Positions 28,276 through 35,990 of a DNA stretch of 64,000 nt are shown here, piece after piece. The position numbers were made by a program, and so were the translations under genes. The DNA comes from Mycobacterium sp. GA-0227b (GTDB taxonomy: Bacteria > Actinomycetota > Actinomycetes > Mycobacteriales > Mycobacteriaceae), in assembly GCF_001499855.1 (NCBI RefSeq), contig NZ_LQIK01000029.1, forward strand, positions 124,001 to 188,000. Direction: 5' to 3'. Under the pieces are notes generated by a model. It made no database searches and was not told where the DNA came from. It worked only from the letters and a program-made list of their open reading frames with translations. Numbering within the stretch: the stretch's first letter is position 1; each line of letters begins with the position of its first letter.

Positions 28276-28329
28276 CGAGATTGCACCGAGGGTCGTGGGG
28301 TGGTCATCGCAGCCCTGAGTGCAATCTCG
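28276..28329. repeat. large imperfect palindrome between convergent genes
   Basis: CGAGATTGCAC at 28276-28286 and GTGCAATCTCG at 28319-28329 are perfect complements. With AGGG/CCCT inside, the arms reach 17 bases with two mismatches, and the loop is 20 bases. It lies between the convergent DUF35 and TetR stops and could terminate both transcripts. Sequences like GAGATTGCAC recur between genes in mycobacteria as far as I recall, so it may be a dispersed palindrome. Confidence 0.6.
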
Positions 28330-28354
28330 TCGATAGCATTGCCAGGTAATACGA

Positions 28355-28990
28355 CTAGTTCGTCCGTCGCAGCGGCGCCAGCAGCGCATCCAACGCGTAG
28401 GCGAACACGGCGTCGTAGTCGGTCGGCGACTGCAGTGCCTCGACCAACGCCCGGTCGGGCCATTCGTCGGTCCACAGCGACGGATCCTCTTCGTCGTGCT
28501 TCTCCCCGCGCACGGCTGAGAACTGCATCACCGCAGACGATATGACGTGCACCTCCACCGATCGCAGCACCAGCGCGGCGTCGGTTCCCGTGACGCCCAG
28601 CTCGGCGAGCTGCGTCGCCAACGCCTGCTGAACCGGCAGGAACAATCGCGGCGTCTTGTCGCGCTCGTGTGCGATTGCAAGCAGGTGTTGCCGGTCGATG
28701 AGCACGCGCCGCTGAGCGTGCGCAAGCGAGGCGATGCGATCGACGGCGGTGTCGCCCTCGGCCGGGAGATGCGCCATCTCGTCGACCAGCCGGTCCACCA
28801 GGCTGTCGAACAGCTTGTCCCGTCCTCCGACATGCCAGTAGATCGACGTCACCGCCACGCCGAGCGCGTCGGCCAAGCCACGCATCGAGAAGGCCTGCAC
28901 GCCGTCCGTTTCGAGCATCCGCGCCGCCGTGTCGAGGACCACCGCCGCGCTGATCGCTTCCTTACCGGTCGGGCGGGTCAACGGGTTCAC
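28355..28990 (-). CDS. TetR-family transcriptional regulator
   Basis: A 211-residue regulator. Its helix-turn-helix reads FSMRGLADALGVAVTSIYWHV (about 33-53), a TetR N-terminal domain, followed by a helical C-domain. It starts at GTG 28990 and overlaps the Rieske oxygenase gene upstream by 29 bp, so the two are cotranscribed. The perfect palindrome at 30328-30344 in front of that operon is its likely operator. The effector is unknown. Confidence 0.88.
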   Translation of the reverse strand: MNPLTRPTGKEAISAAVVLDTAARMLETDGVQAFSMRGLADALGVAVTSIYWHVGGRDKLFDSLVDRLVDEMAHLPAEGDTAVDRIASLAHAQRRVLIDRQHLLAIAHERDKTPRLFLPVQQALATQLAELGVTGTDAALVLRSVEVHVISSAVMQFSAVRGEKHDEEDPSLWTDEWPDRALVEALQSPTDYDAVFAYALDALLAPLRRTN

Positions 28991-30296
28991 CCCCGGTCAT
29001 CCGGTCGGACTGCGGCAGGTCGAGGTAGCGCTCCAGGTTGCGGTGCATGTTGATCACCCGACGCTCCTCGCTGGACAGTGTCAGGTGGGTGAAGCCGGGC
29101 TGGTGCAGACCCCGCTGCAGTCCGGCCAGCACCGAGATGTCCTGGGTGAGAACGAGGCCCGGGTGCGCCTCGGCCGCGGTCATGCGCACGTCGACGGGTT
29201 TGGCGCGTGAGGCGCCCGGCGGCATCCGCATCCACAACAGCATGACCAGCTCGCCGTGGTCGGGGTCGGGTCCGGGATGCGACGTCATCACGGTCAGATG
29301 GTCGGCGTTCATCAGCAGCGTCATGTTCGGGAACACGTTGTACTGGTGCAGCCGCATCAGCTGGTCGGTGTCGGCCCAGCTGAGATCGACGCCGCGTGAG
29401 GCGGCGAACGCGCGGGTTCGTGCGGCGATGACATCGGCCACCGACGCGCCGGGTTCGTGCTCATCGGGCAGCGGGGTGCCCTCTTCGACGCCCATCAGCG
29501 CACCCTGGGTACTGACGTAGGCGTCCCACACGTCGCTGTCGGTCAGTCGCTCGTTGAGCTGCGGGCTCGGGACGCCGTAGAGCTGTTCCGATTTGCCGGT
29601 GTGCCCCCAAATCGTCTGCGGCGCAAACACATCGTCCATGCACCGGTGCAATTCCGGATGAAGGGTCTGAATGTGGTAGGTCTCGCTGTATCCGTCGGCG
29701 ATCGTCTTCCAGTTCGCGTCGACCTCGACCGTCATGGTGGCGTAGCAACGAAAGTCGCCGAGCCCGCACCACTCGACGTCACGCGGTATCGCTTCCAGAT
29801 AGTCGAGCAGCGGCATCGCATCGACGTCGAGGTTGACGAAGACCAGCCGCTCCCAGGTGTCGACAGCGGCGCGCACCAGCGGGAAGTCAGCCATGCGCAG
29901 CGCGCCGAAGCCTTTGCGGTTCGGCACCCGCCGCAGCGCACCGTCGAGATCCCAGGTCCATCCGTGGTATCGGCACCGCAGTTCGCGCAAGCCCGCACCG
30001 GAGCCCGAGCACACTGAGTTGCCACGGTGGCGACACACGTTCTGGAAGGCGCGCAACGTTCCGTCGTCGCCGCGCACGACGAGCACCGAGTAGCGCCCGC
30101 ACCGGTATTCGAAGTAGTCGCCGGGCTCGGCCACATGGTCGACGGTGCAGGCAACCTGCCAGACCCGCGGCCACATCCGTTCGGCCTCGAGTTGAGCGAA
30201 CGCCGGCGAGTAGTACCGCTCCGCGGGCACGAGGGTCGGCCGCGCCGGCGGCGTGCCGATCGCATCCTCGCGCCGGACGCTCTGCGTGTGCGTCAC
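28962..30296 (-). CDS. Rieske-type ring-hydroxylating oxygenase, large subunit
   Basis: A 444-residue oxygenase from GTG 30296, chosen because GGAGGG lies eight bases upstream; an earlier in-frame start at 30323 would abut the operator. The Rieske [2Fe-2S] ligands are C88-x-H90 and C108-x2-H111 (CRHRGN and CRYHGW). The mononuclear iron histidines are H208 and H213 in YHIQTLH. This matches the alpha subunit of aromatic or steroid ring oxygenases and N-demethylases. It needs a reductase, not seen nearby. The TetR gene overlaps its end, and an amidohydrolase is divergent. The substrate is unknown. Confidence 0.9.
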   Translation of the reverse strand: MTHTQSVRREDAIGTPPARPTLVPAERYYSPAFAQLEAERMWPRVWQVACTVDHVAEPGDYFEYRCGRYSVLVVRGDDGTLRAFQNVCRHRGNSVCSGSGAGLRELRCRYHGWTWDLDGALRRVPNRKGFGALRMADFPLVRAAVDTWERLVFVNLDVDAMPLLDYLEAIPRDVEWCGLGDFRCYATMTVEVDANWKTIADGYSETYHIQTLHPELHRCMDDVFAPQTIWGHTGKSEQLYGVPSPQLNERLTDSDVWDAYVSTQGALMGVEEGTPLPDEHEPGASVADVIAARTRAFAASRGVDLSWADTDQLMRLHQYNVFPNMTLLMNADHLTVMTSHPGPDPDHGELVMLLWMRMPPGASRAKPVDVRMTAAEAHPGLVLTQDISVLAGLQRGLHQPGFTHLTLSSEERRVINMHRNLERYLDLPQSDRMTGGEPVDPPDR

Positions 30297-30327
30297 GAAA
30301 TGTTCCCTCCAAGTCGGCGCCACCGCT

Positions 30328-30344
30328 CTGTAACGGTGTTACAG
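30328..30344. promoter_or_regulatory. perfect palindrome, probable TetR operator
   Basis: CTGTAACGGTGTTACAG has 7-base arms around GGT. It sits between the Rieske oxygenase start (30296, minus strand) and the amidohydrolase start (30387, plus strand), so one bound repressor could control both. GTAAC/GTTAC half-sites are common for TetR-family regulators. Confidence 0.75.
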
Positions 30345-30386
30345 TGCGAATCCTAACGGCCCGCACCCGCATTCGGAGGAGCAATC

Positions 30387-32147
30387 GTGTACGACCTCAA
30401 GATCACCGGAGGAACCGTCGTCGACGGTACGGGCGAGCCGCGGTTCGACGCCGACGTTGCCGTCAAGGACGGCAAGATCGTCGAGCTCCGTCGCCGCGGC
30501 CCGGGCGATCCGCCGCTGAACGGCCCGGCCGCCGAGACCATCGACGCGACCGGGAAGATCGTCGCGCCCGGCTTCGTCGACATCCATACGCACTACGACG
30601 GTCAGGTCAGTTGGGACAGCGCGCTCGAGCCCTCCAGCGGACACGGAGTGACCACCGTCGTCACCGGCAACTGCGGTGTCGGGTTCGCCCCGGTGCGGCC
30701 GGGCAAGGAAGAGTGGCTGATCGGCTTGATGGAGGGTGTCGAGGACATTCCCGGCACCGCGCTCACCGAGGGCATCTCGTGGGGATGGGAGAGCTATCCC
30801 GAATACCTCGACGTCGTCGGAAAGCAGGAATTCGCGATCGACGTCGGTAGTCAGATCGCCCACGGCGCGGTTCGGGCGTATGCAATGGGCGAGCGCGGTG
30901 CCCGCAACGAGCCCGCCACACCCGACGACATCGCGGCCATGGCTCGCCTGGTGCAGGAAGGCATCGAGGCGGGCGCGCTGGGGTTCTCGACGTCGCGGAC
31001 CCTGGGCCACCGCGCCATCGACGGCGAGCCGGTGCCGGGAACCTTCGCCGCCGAGGACGAGCTGTTCGGACTCGGTCGCGCCATGGCCGCAGGCGGGCGG
31101 GCGGTCTTCGAGTTGGCGCCGCAAGGCGTCGCGGGTGAGGACATCATCGCGCCGAAGAAGGAATTGGAGTGGATGAAGCGCCTCGCCGCGGAGATCGACC
31201 GACCAATCTCGTTCGGGATGATCCAGGTCGACGCGGCGCCCGATCTGTGGCGCGAGCAATTGGACATCTCGGCCGAAGCGCATGCGGCGGGCAGCCAGCT
31301 GTACCCGCAGATCGCGGCGCGCCCATTCGGGATGCTGTTCGGCTTCCCGGGACATCACGCGTTCACCCACCGGCCGACCTTCCGCCGGCTGAAGGCCGAA
31401 CACAGCCGGGAGGAGTTGGCGCAGCGCCTAGCCGATCCGGCGGTCAAGTCCGCGATTCTGGCCGAAGAGGACTTGCCACCCGACCCGAATGTGTTGTTCG
31501 ACAACATGTTCGCGCTCGTGCAGTACTCGCTCGGGCGTATCTATGCGCTGGGCGACCCGCCTGACTACGAGCCGACCGTCGAACGCACCGTCGAGAAGAT
31601 CGCCAGTGACCGTGGGGAAGACCCGTTGTCGACGCTCTATGACCTGATGCTCGAGGACAACGCGACGGCCATGCTGATGCTGCCGTTCTACAACTACTTC
31701 TACGGTAACCACGACGCCATCCGGGAGATGTTGCTGCATCCGGCCGGCGTGGTCGGATTGTCCGACGGCGGCGCGCACTGCGGCATGATCTGCGACGCGT
31801 CGTACCCGACATTCCTGCTTACACACTGGGCGCGCGATCGTAACCGCGGCGAAAAGTTGCCGCTGGAGTACTTGGTGCGCAAGCAATCCCACGACACCGC
31901 CCAACTGTTCGGGCTCACCGACCGTGGCGTCATTCAAACCGGCAAGAAGGCCGACATCAACGTCATCGACATGGCGGCGCTGACCTTGCATCCGGCAAAA
32001 ATGGCGTACGACCTGCCAGCCGGCGGCCAGCGCCTCGTCCAGGGCGCCAGCGGCTACAGCGCGACGATCGTCAGTGGCGTGGTGACTCGTCGCGACAGCG
32101 TGGACACCGGCGCGCGGCCCGGTCGGTTGGTGCGCGGCGCCCGCTGA
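30387..32147 (+). CDS. amidohydrolase, N-acyl-D-amino-acid deacylase family
   Basis: A 586-residue metal-dependent amidohydrolase starting at GTG 30387 with a CGGAGGA ribosome-binding site. The metal-binding H67-T-H69 lies in [31 protein letters not shown] follows, and late in the chain SDGGAHCGM supplies the conserved Asp. The ending [17 protein letters not shown] is typical of the composite beta domain. The family includes D-aminoacylases and M. tuberculosis Rv2913c-like proteins. Divergence from a Rieske oxygenase across a palindrome suggests it hydrolyses an amide or cyclic amide in the same catabolic route. The substrate is unproven. Confidence 0.88.
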   Translation: MYDLKITGGTVVDGTGEPRFDADVAVKDGKIVELRRRGPGDPPLNGPAAETIDATGKIVAPGFVDIHTHYDGQVSWDSALEPSSGHGVTTVVTGNCGVGFAPVRPGKEEWLIGLMEGVEDIPGTALTEGISWGWESYPEYLDVVGKQEFAIDVGSQIAHGAVRAYAMGERGARNEPATPDDIAAMARLVQEGIEAGALGFSTSRTLGHRAIDGEPVPGTFAAEDELFGLGRAMAAGGRAVFELAPQGVAGEDIIAPKKELEWMKRLAAEIDRPISFGMIQVDAAPDLWREQLDISAEAHAAGSQLYPQIAARPFGMLFGFPGHHAFTHRPTFRRLKAEHSREELAQRLADPAVKSAILAEEDLPPDPNVLFDNMFALVQYSLGRIYALGDPPDYEPTVERTVEKIASDRGEDPLSTLYDLMLEDNATAMLMLPFYNYFYGNHDAIREMLLHPAGVVGLSDGGAHCGMICDASYPTFLLTHWARDRNRGEKLPLEYLVRKQSHDTAQLFGLTDRGVIQTGKKADINVIDMAALTLHPAKMAYDLPAGGQRLVQGASGYSATIVSGVVTRRDSVDTGARPGRLVRGAR

Positions 32148-32230
32148 GCAGGTCCGCGTGGCGCCTATGCCTCGGCAGACGCGAAAAGTGATGCAGCTGT
32201 ATTGATCCCGATTCACCCATGTACGAGCGA

Positions 32231-32256
32231 CGGCCCCCTCGTTGCCGAGGGGGCCG
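32231..32256. terminator. bidirectional hairpin terminator
   Basis: CGGCCCCCTCG, a TTGC tetraloop and CGAGGGGGCCG form a perfect 11-bp GC-rich stem between the convergent amidohydrolase and SG-rich protein genes. No long U-tract follows on either strand. Confidence 0.8.
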
Positions 32257-32272
32257 CCACTTTCCTACTTAC

Positions 32273-33859
32273 TTAGCTGCTGCTGTCCGAGCCGCCGCCC
32301 GAGCCGGAGCCGCCGCCCGAGCCGGAGCCACTACCCGTGCCCGAGCCGGAGCCCGCGCTGCCGGAGTTGGAGCCGCTACCTGTGCCCGAGCCGGAGCCCG
32401 TGCTGCTGTTCGAACCGGTGCCGTTGTTCGAGCCGGTGTTGCTACCCGAGTTCGAGCCGGTGTTGCTGCCCGAGTTGGAGTTGCTGTTCGAGCCCGTTCC
32501 GGTGCTGTTGTTCGAGCCCGTGCCGTTGCCCTCGCCCCTGCTCGTGCTGATGCCCGACGTGTTGCTGCCGGTGCCGGTGTTGCTGTTTGAGCCGGTGCTG
32601 GTATCGCTGCCCGTGCCCTCGCCCTCGCCCGTGCCCGTGCCCGTGCCGGTTCCTTCGCCTTCGCCCGTGCCGGTGCCTTCGCCGGAACCTTCGCCGGTGC
32701 TTTCGCCTTCGCCGGTGGCCTCGCCTTCGCCCGTGCCGGTGCTTTCGCCTTCGCCGGTGCCGGTTCCTTCGCCGGTGCTGTCATTGGAACCTTCGCCGGT
32801 GACGTCGTTGCCGACGTTGATCGCAAAGGCGTCACCACCGCCGAAGCTGAACTCGGACGGGCCGCCTTGTACGCCGAAGGTCGACTCAGTCGGAGCAGGG
32901 GGCTTGATTGCCTCGGCAATCTGGTTGGGCAGCGTGACCGCAAGGTAGGAGATAAGACCACGGTCGAGCAGACCCTGCCACTCTGAGGGAGAGGTGGCCG
33001 GCGTGAATCCATTGACAAGCGCGTTGATCGCCAGTACCGGCAGGTTCACCAGGTTGGCGGCGGCGTCCTCAAAATTCCCCGCTTCCAACGCGGCCCGCGT
33101 TGCGTCAAGCAGCTCCGCCGATTGGAGGATCCCGCCGAGCACTGGTTCGAAAATGGCCTTGGTGAGCCCGAACTCGGACACGACGTTGAGCAGATCGTCC
33201 AGTTTCTCCGTGCCTGGGAGGGCATCCACGAACTGCCCGGGGATGGAGAAGATCGGAATCAGCGGGCGTATCCCGCCCAATACCCTGAGCACGAACCAGC
33301 CGTTGATCTCGGAGAACGCCTCAACGAACTGGCCCTGCGACAGGTAGGTGAGTGACTCGGTCACCACGCCCGGGAACTGCTCAGCCGCCGTCGCCAGTCC
33401 GTTGACGGTGTCCGAGAGGGCCTTACTGATCACCGGCCCGAAGTTCGAGTTGAAATTGACGAACTGTTCCAGCAGAGGACGCGGGTTCAGGGTGTTCTGA
33501 ATCAAGACGTTCGCGACTTCGTGGAAGATATAGCCAGTGCTCAGCGCCTCCACCAGATTGGCCGTCGCCTCGGTGGAGCCCTCGCCCAGGGTCTCCAGGC
33601 TTGCGAACGTGTTGGCGATGGTCTGCTGCCACACGAGGAGCGGATTGGTGGCCGCCGTGAGCTGGACCGCCGCCTGCGCGACGCGCTCCTGGATGTCCTG
33701 AATATTGGGCATCGGTGGGGCTACGGGGCTGACCGCGATCACGCCGGCACTTGCCATCGCGACGCCAGCAACCAACAACTTCGAGCTGCGACGAGTCGAC
33801 GGTGAGTAACTAGGCGAGAGATCGTAAACCGGCGAGTCGGCATGAACTGCGAGTTGCAC
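32273..33859 (-). CDS. surface protein with SG/TG/EG-rich low-complexity tail, porin-like N-terminal part
   Basis: A 528-residue protein from GTG 33859, preceded by AGGAG at six bases. A hydrophobic signal-like segment (KLLVAGVAMASAGVIAVSPV) lies at about 27-46, then a helical region of about 300 residues rich in Asn, Leu and Pro (for example PRPLLEQFVNFNSNFGPVIS). Residues about 350-528 are only Gly, Ser, Thr, Asn, Glu and Asp in TGEGE and TGSNS repeats. The folded part resembles mycobacterial proteins annotated as GjpA-type outer-membrane porins or PE/PPE-like surface proteins; I am unsure which. A 15/19 match to the IdeR box overlaps its putative -10, suggesting induction by iron starvation. 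Confidence 0.75.
   Translation of the reverse strand: MQLAVHADSPVYDLSPSYSPSTRRSSKLLVAGVAMASAGVIAVSPVAPPMPNIQDIQERVAQAAVQLTAATNPLLVWQQTIANTFASLETLGEGSTEATANLVEALSTGYIFHEVANVLIQNTLNPRPLLEQFVNFNSNFGPVISKALSDTVNGLATAAEQFPGVVTESLTYLSQGQFVEAFSEINGWFVLRVLGGIRPLIPIFSIPGQFVDALPGTEKLDDLLNVVSEFGLTKAIFEPVLGGILQSAELLDATRAALEAGNFEDAAANLVNLPVLAINALVNGFTPATSPSEWQGLLDRGLISYLAVTLPNQIAEAIKPPAPTESTFGVQGGPSEFSFGGGDAFAINVGNDVTGEGSNDSTGEGTGTGEGESTGTGEGEATGEGESTGEGSGEGTGTGEGEGTGTGTGTGEGEGTGSDTSTGSNSNTGTGSNTSGISTSRGEGNGTGSNNSTGTGSNSNSNSGSNTGSNSGSNTGSNNGTGSNSSTGSGSGTGSGSNSGSAGSGSGTGSGSGSGGGSGSGGGSDSSS
32285..32800 (-). repeat. coding low-complexity repeat tract
   Basis: Degenerate tandem codon repeats encode runs of TGEGE, TGEGS, SNTG and GSGS. 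The pattern is glutamate-containing in the proximal half and Ser/Asn/Gly-only in the distal half, so it is probably made of at least two independently expanded blocks. Length is likely variable between strains by slippage. Confidence 0.85.
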
Positions 33860-33905
33860 GTTGTCTCCTGTTGTGCCTGGGAATTTGCCAGATGGCTGCT
33901 GAAGA

Positions 33906-33924
33906 TTAGCTGAGGCTATCCTTA
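33906..33924 (-). promoter_or_regulatory. IdeR-type iron box
   Basis: TTAGCTGAGGCTATCCTTA matches the mycobacterial IdeR consensus TTAGGTTAGGCTAACCTAA at 15 of 19 positions. On the minus strand a -10-like TAATCT (33908-33903) overlaps it, and the gene starts 47 bp downstream at 33859. This is the geometry of an IdeR-repressed promoter. Confidence 0.65.
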
Positions 33925-34367
33925 GGCGCAAGTGGTTCGCTGAACTAATCAGGATGTGACTTGCGGGCCGATCCAGCGATGGCGCGGAGGCCTAGACGCA
34001 GTGATATCGCTGCTGAAGCACGGTAATTGCCAAGTCACGCAGCGACCGAGCGATAATTTACACCAGAGTCACCCGTCGTAGGTAGCTACGTCCTCGCGCG
34101 CGCAGGTGACCTTCGCCACGTCCGGGCCCACGATCTGCTGCCGAGTGTGTCATCGAGTTGCTGCGGCGACGCTCGACATCTCGGCGGTAGGTTACCGACC
34201 CAGGAAAAAGACTTAGCCCTGTGTCCAATCGTCCCACTGGGGCACCCGCGGTAAGCAAAGTGGTCGGTAACGCTCTATGATCTTTCGCCTTGTCTGGATG
34301 CACGCCGTAGCCGACAGACGACAGGTGCCCAGACGGCGTCGTCAGAGGTGAGCCGCGATGGTCAAGG
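33925..34367. other. non-coding gap
   Basis: This gap of about 440 bases upstream of the iron box and downstream of the DUF4185 stop has lower GC than the genes around it. I see no convincing reading frame; a short minus-strand frame at 34058-34303 lacks a ribosome-binding site and has Arg-rich noise composition. No tRNA or strong hairpin was noticed. Confidence 0.55.
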
Positions 34368-35804
34368 TCACGGCAGGACGGTGCGCATCAACATCACGTT
34401 GTACGCCGACCACAACGACAGGTTGTAATACAGCTCCTTGCCGGTCGACCACGGATGCAGGAACGGCGCATAGATTCCGCCGGGAATCTCAGCGGAGCGC
34501 ACCAGCAACTGCTCGGGCCCCCACGGCCCCTGCGGGGCGGGCGCCGTCCGCGCGACGACATCGTTGGCGCCGTTGCAGTACACCACCAGGTACTGCTTGA
34601 GATAGCTGTTGAACTGGGCGGACATTTCCCCCACCGGGCCGGGGATCACCGACGTGGCCGCACCGGGATCCCTTGGCACCCAAGCGTTCTGCTCGGCGTT
34701 CCAGTACTCGTATCGATTGGGGTCGGGTACCGCCCCCTGCGGAACGCGTGACACGTACGCGGCACCGCCGCGACCGGCCGGTGTCCCGAACATATAGAGG
34801 TAGGGGTCGCCCGGGCCGGGTCGAAGAAACGCGGCCTGTTGGAAGTTCTCGTTACCGCGGACATACGCCGCCCCTTCGACGCCGCCCTCGCGAGGTGTGC
34901 GCACGCTGCCGGGGTAGACACCCCAACGCTCGCCGTTATCTGGAGAGACCGCGATGGCCGAGAAGTTCGTCGTCCACCGCCCGTCGCTGTCCCAGCTCTT
35001 GATGGACATGAAATTCACGTACTGCTTGCCGCCGACGGCGACACCCGCGGTCGGGATGATGCCCTTCTCGCTGTCCGCCCACTTGGTGCTGTTGATGATC
35101 TGCTTGGAGAGACCCGGCGCCCACAGCGGCGAACCGGAGTACCGGTTGGCGAGCACGCCGTCGGGTATTGCGATCGTCTTGGAGAGTGCGCCGTCCTGGG
35201 TACGGAAAAGCGTGTTGTACCGCCACTGCTGACCGCGCACGCTGCAGTAGCCGTAGGTGTCGCCGAAGGCCATCAGCACCTGGCGATTGCCGGGATCGCC
35301 GTTGTCCCACATGATCCCGAGGTCGGTGCCGGTGATCGCGAACCGCCCGACGGTGTTGTTCGGGCTCTCCGGGCCGGTCACCCAGCCCACTAGCGTCGTG
35401 CCCGGCGGAGCAGGTGGTGGGGGCGGTGTCGGGGCTGTGGCGGCCGGAACCTGTTGGGCCGCAGGTTGGTCGGCGCTCGGCGGGGGCGGGCTCGGCCGCA
35501 CGTCTGCCTGCTGCTCCACGGTCGCCGAACGGGGCGACAGCGAGTTGAGGATCTCTGCGGGCAGCCGTCCGAGGCGAGGCGAGGGCGCCTCCTCGTTGGT
35601 GCCACGCGGCCGGTGGCCGACCGGTGGCCCGCCCGGCAGCGCAGGCGTCGCTTCGGTGTTCGGTGCCGCGGGTGGTTGTGCGGCCGCCGCGGCGCCGGTG
35701 CAGGGTTCGGCCGTCGCCGGCGCGGCCACGCCCAGCACGAAGCTCAACCCGATCACGGCTGTCGATGCCACCGACATGGAGGCGATTCGCGGACGCGGCG
35801 ACAT
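34368..35804 (-). CDS. secreted DUF4185 protein, possible endo-D-arabinanase family
   Basis: A 478-residue exported protein. The signal peptide (residues about 1-32) ends VAAPATA, followed by a Pro/Ala-rich linker to about 140 that includes PTPPPPPAPP. The rest is a beta-propeller-like DUF4185 domain (GRFAITGTDLGIMWDNG, VLMAFGDTYGYC, APFLHPWSTGKELYYNLSLW). The DUF4185 family has been linked to endo-D-arabinanase activity (GH183), which would target arabinogalactan or lipoarabinomannan in mycobacterial walls. FGDTYG and WDNGDPG contain candidate acidic residues. Whether this member is active is inference. It probably acts in the periplasm or cell wall. Confidence 0.82.
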   Translation of the reverse strand: MSPRPRIASMSVASTAVIGLSFVLGVAAPATAEPCTGAAAAAQPPAAPNTEATPALPGGPPVGHRPRGTNEEAPSPRLGRLPAEILNSLSPRSATVEQQADVRPSPPPPSADQPAAQQVPAATAPTPPPPPAPPGTTLVGWVTGPESPNNTVGRFAITGTDLGIMWDNGDPGNRQVLMAFGDTYGYCSVRGQQWRYNTLFRTQDGALSKTIAIPDGVLANRYSGSPLWAPGLSKQIINSTKWADSEKGIIPTAGVAVGGKQYVNFMSIKSWDSDGRWTTNFSAIAVSPDNGERWGVYPGSVRTPREGGVEGAAYVRGNENFQQAAFLRPGPGDPYLYMFGTPAGRGGAAYVSRVPQGAVPDPNRYEYWNAEQNAWVPRDPGAATSVIPGPVGEMSAQFNSYLKQYLVVYCNGANDVVARTAPAPQGPWGPEQLLVRSAEIPGGIYAPFLHPWSTGKELYYNLSLWSAYNVMLMRTVLP

Positions 35805-35892
35805 GTCACACCTTTCTGAAGGCGGACGTCAGGCAGACGTCTGCGATGGCGGATGTGACGTTAGTGAATAAAGTGACTCTTGTGATCTTCGT

Positions 35893-35916
35893 TCACGGAT
35901 GGGTATCCATCCGTGA
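35893..35916. promoter_or_regulatory. perfect palindrome upstream of the permease gene
   Basis: Arms TCACGGATGG (35893-35902) and CCATCCGTGA (35907-35916) are perfect 10-base complements around GTAT. It lies in the divergent region between the DUF4185 and permease genes, 74 bp before the preferred permease start. It may be an operator, or a small hairpin in the 5' leader. A second 12-base palindrome, GCAGACGTCTGC, is at 35833-35844. Confidence 0.6.
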
Positions 35917-35990
35917 CCGTGTCGCAACCTGCGGCTTCGACGCAGCTGCGCGCGGTGTGCTTACCGGTCGCGCGGGGTATCAAAAGCGGC

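Noticed and set aside
34058..34303. An 81-residue minus-strand frame in the gap before the DUF4185 gene
   Set aside because: It has no ribosome-binding site and Arg-rich random composition.
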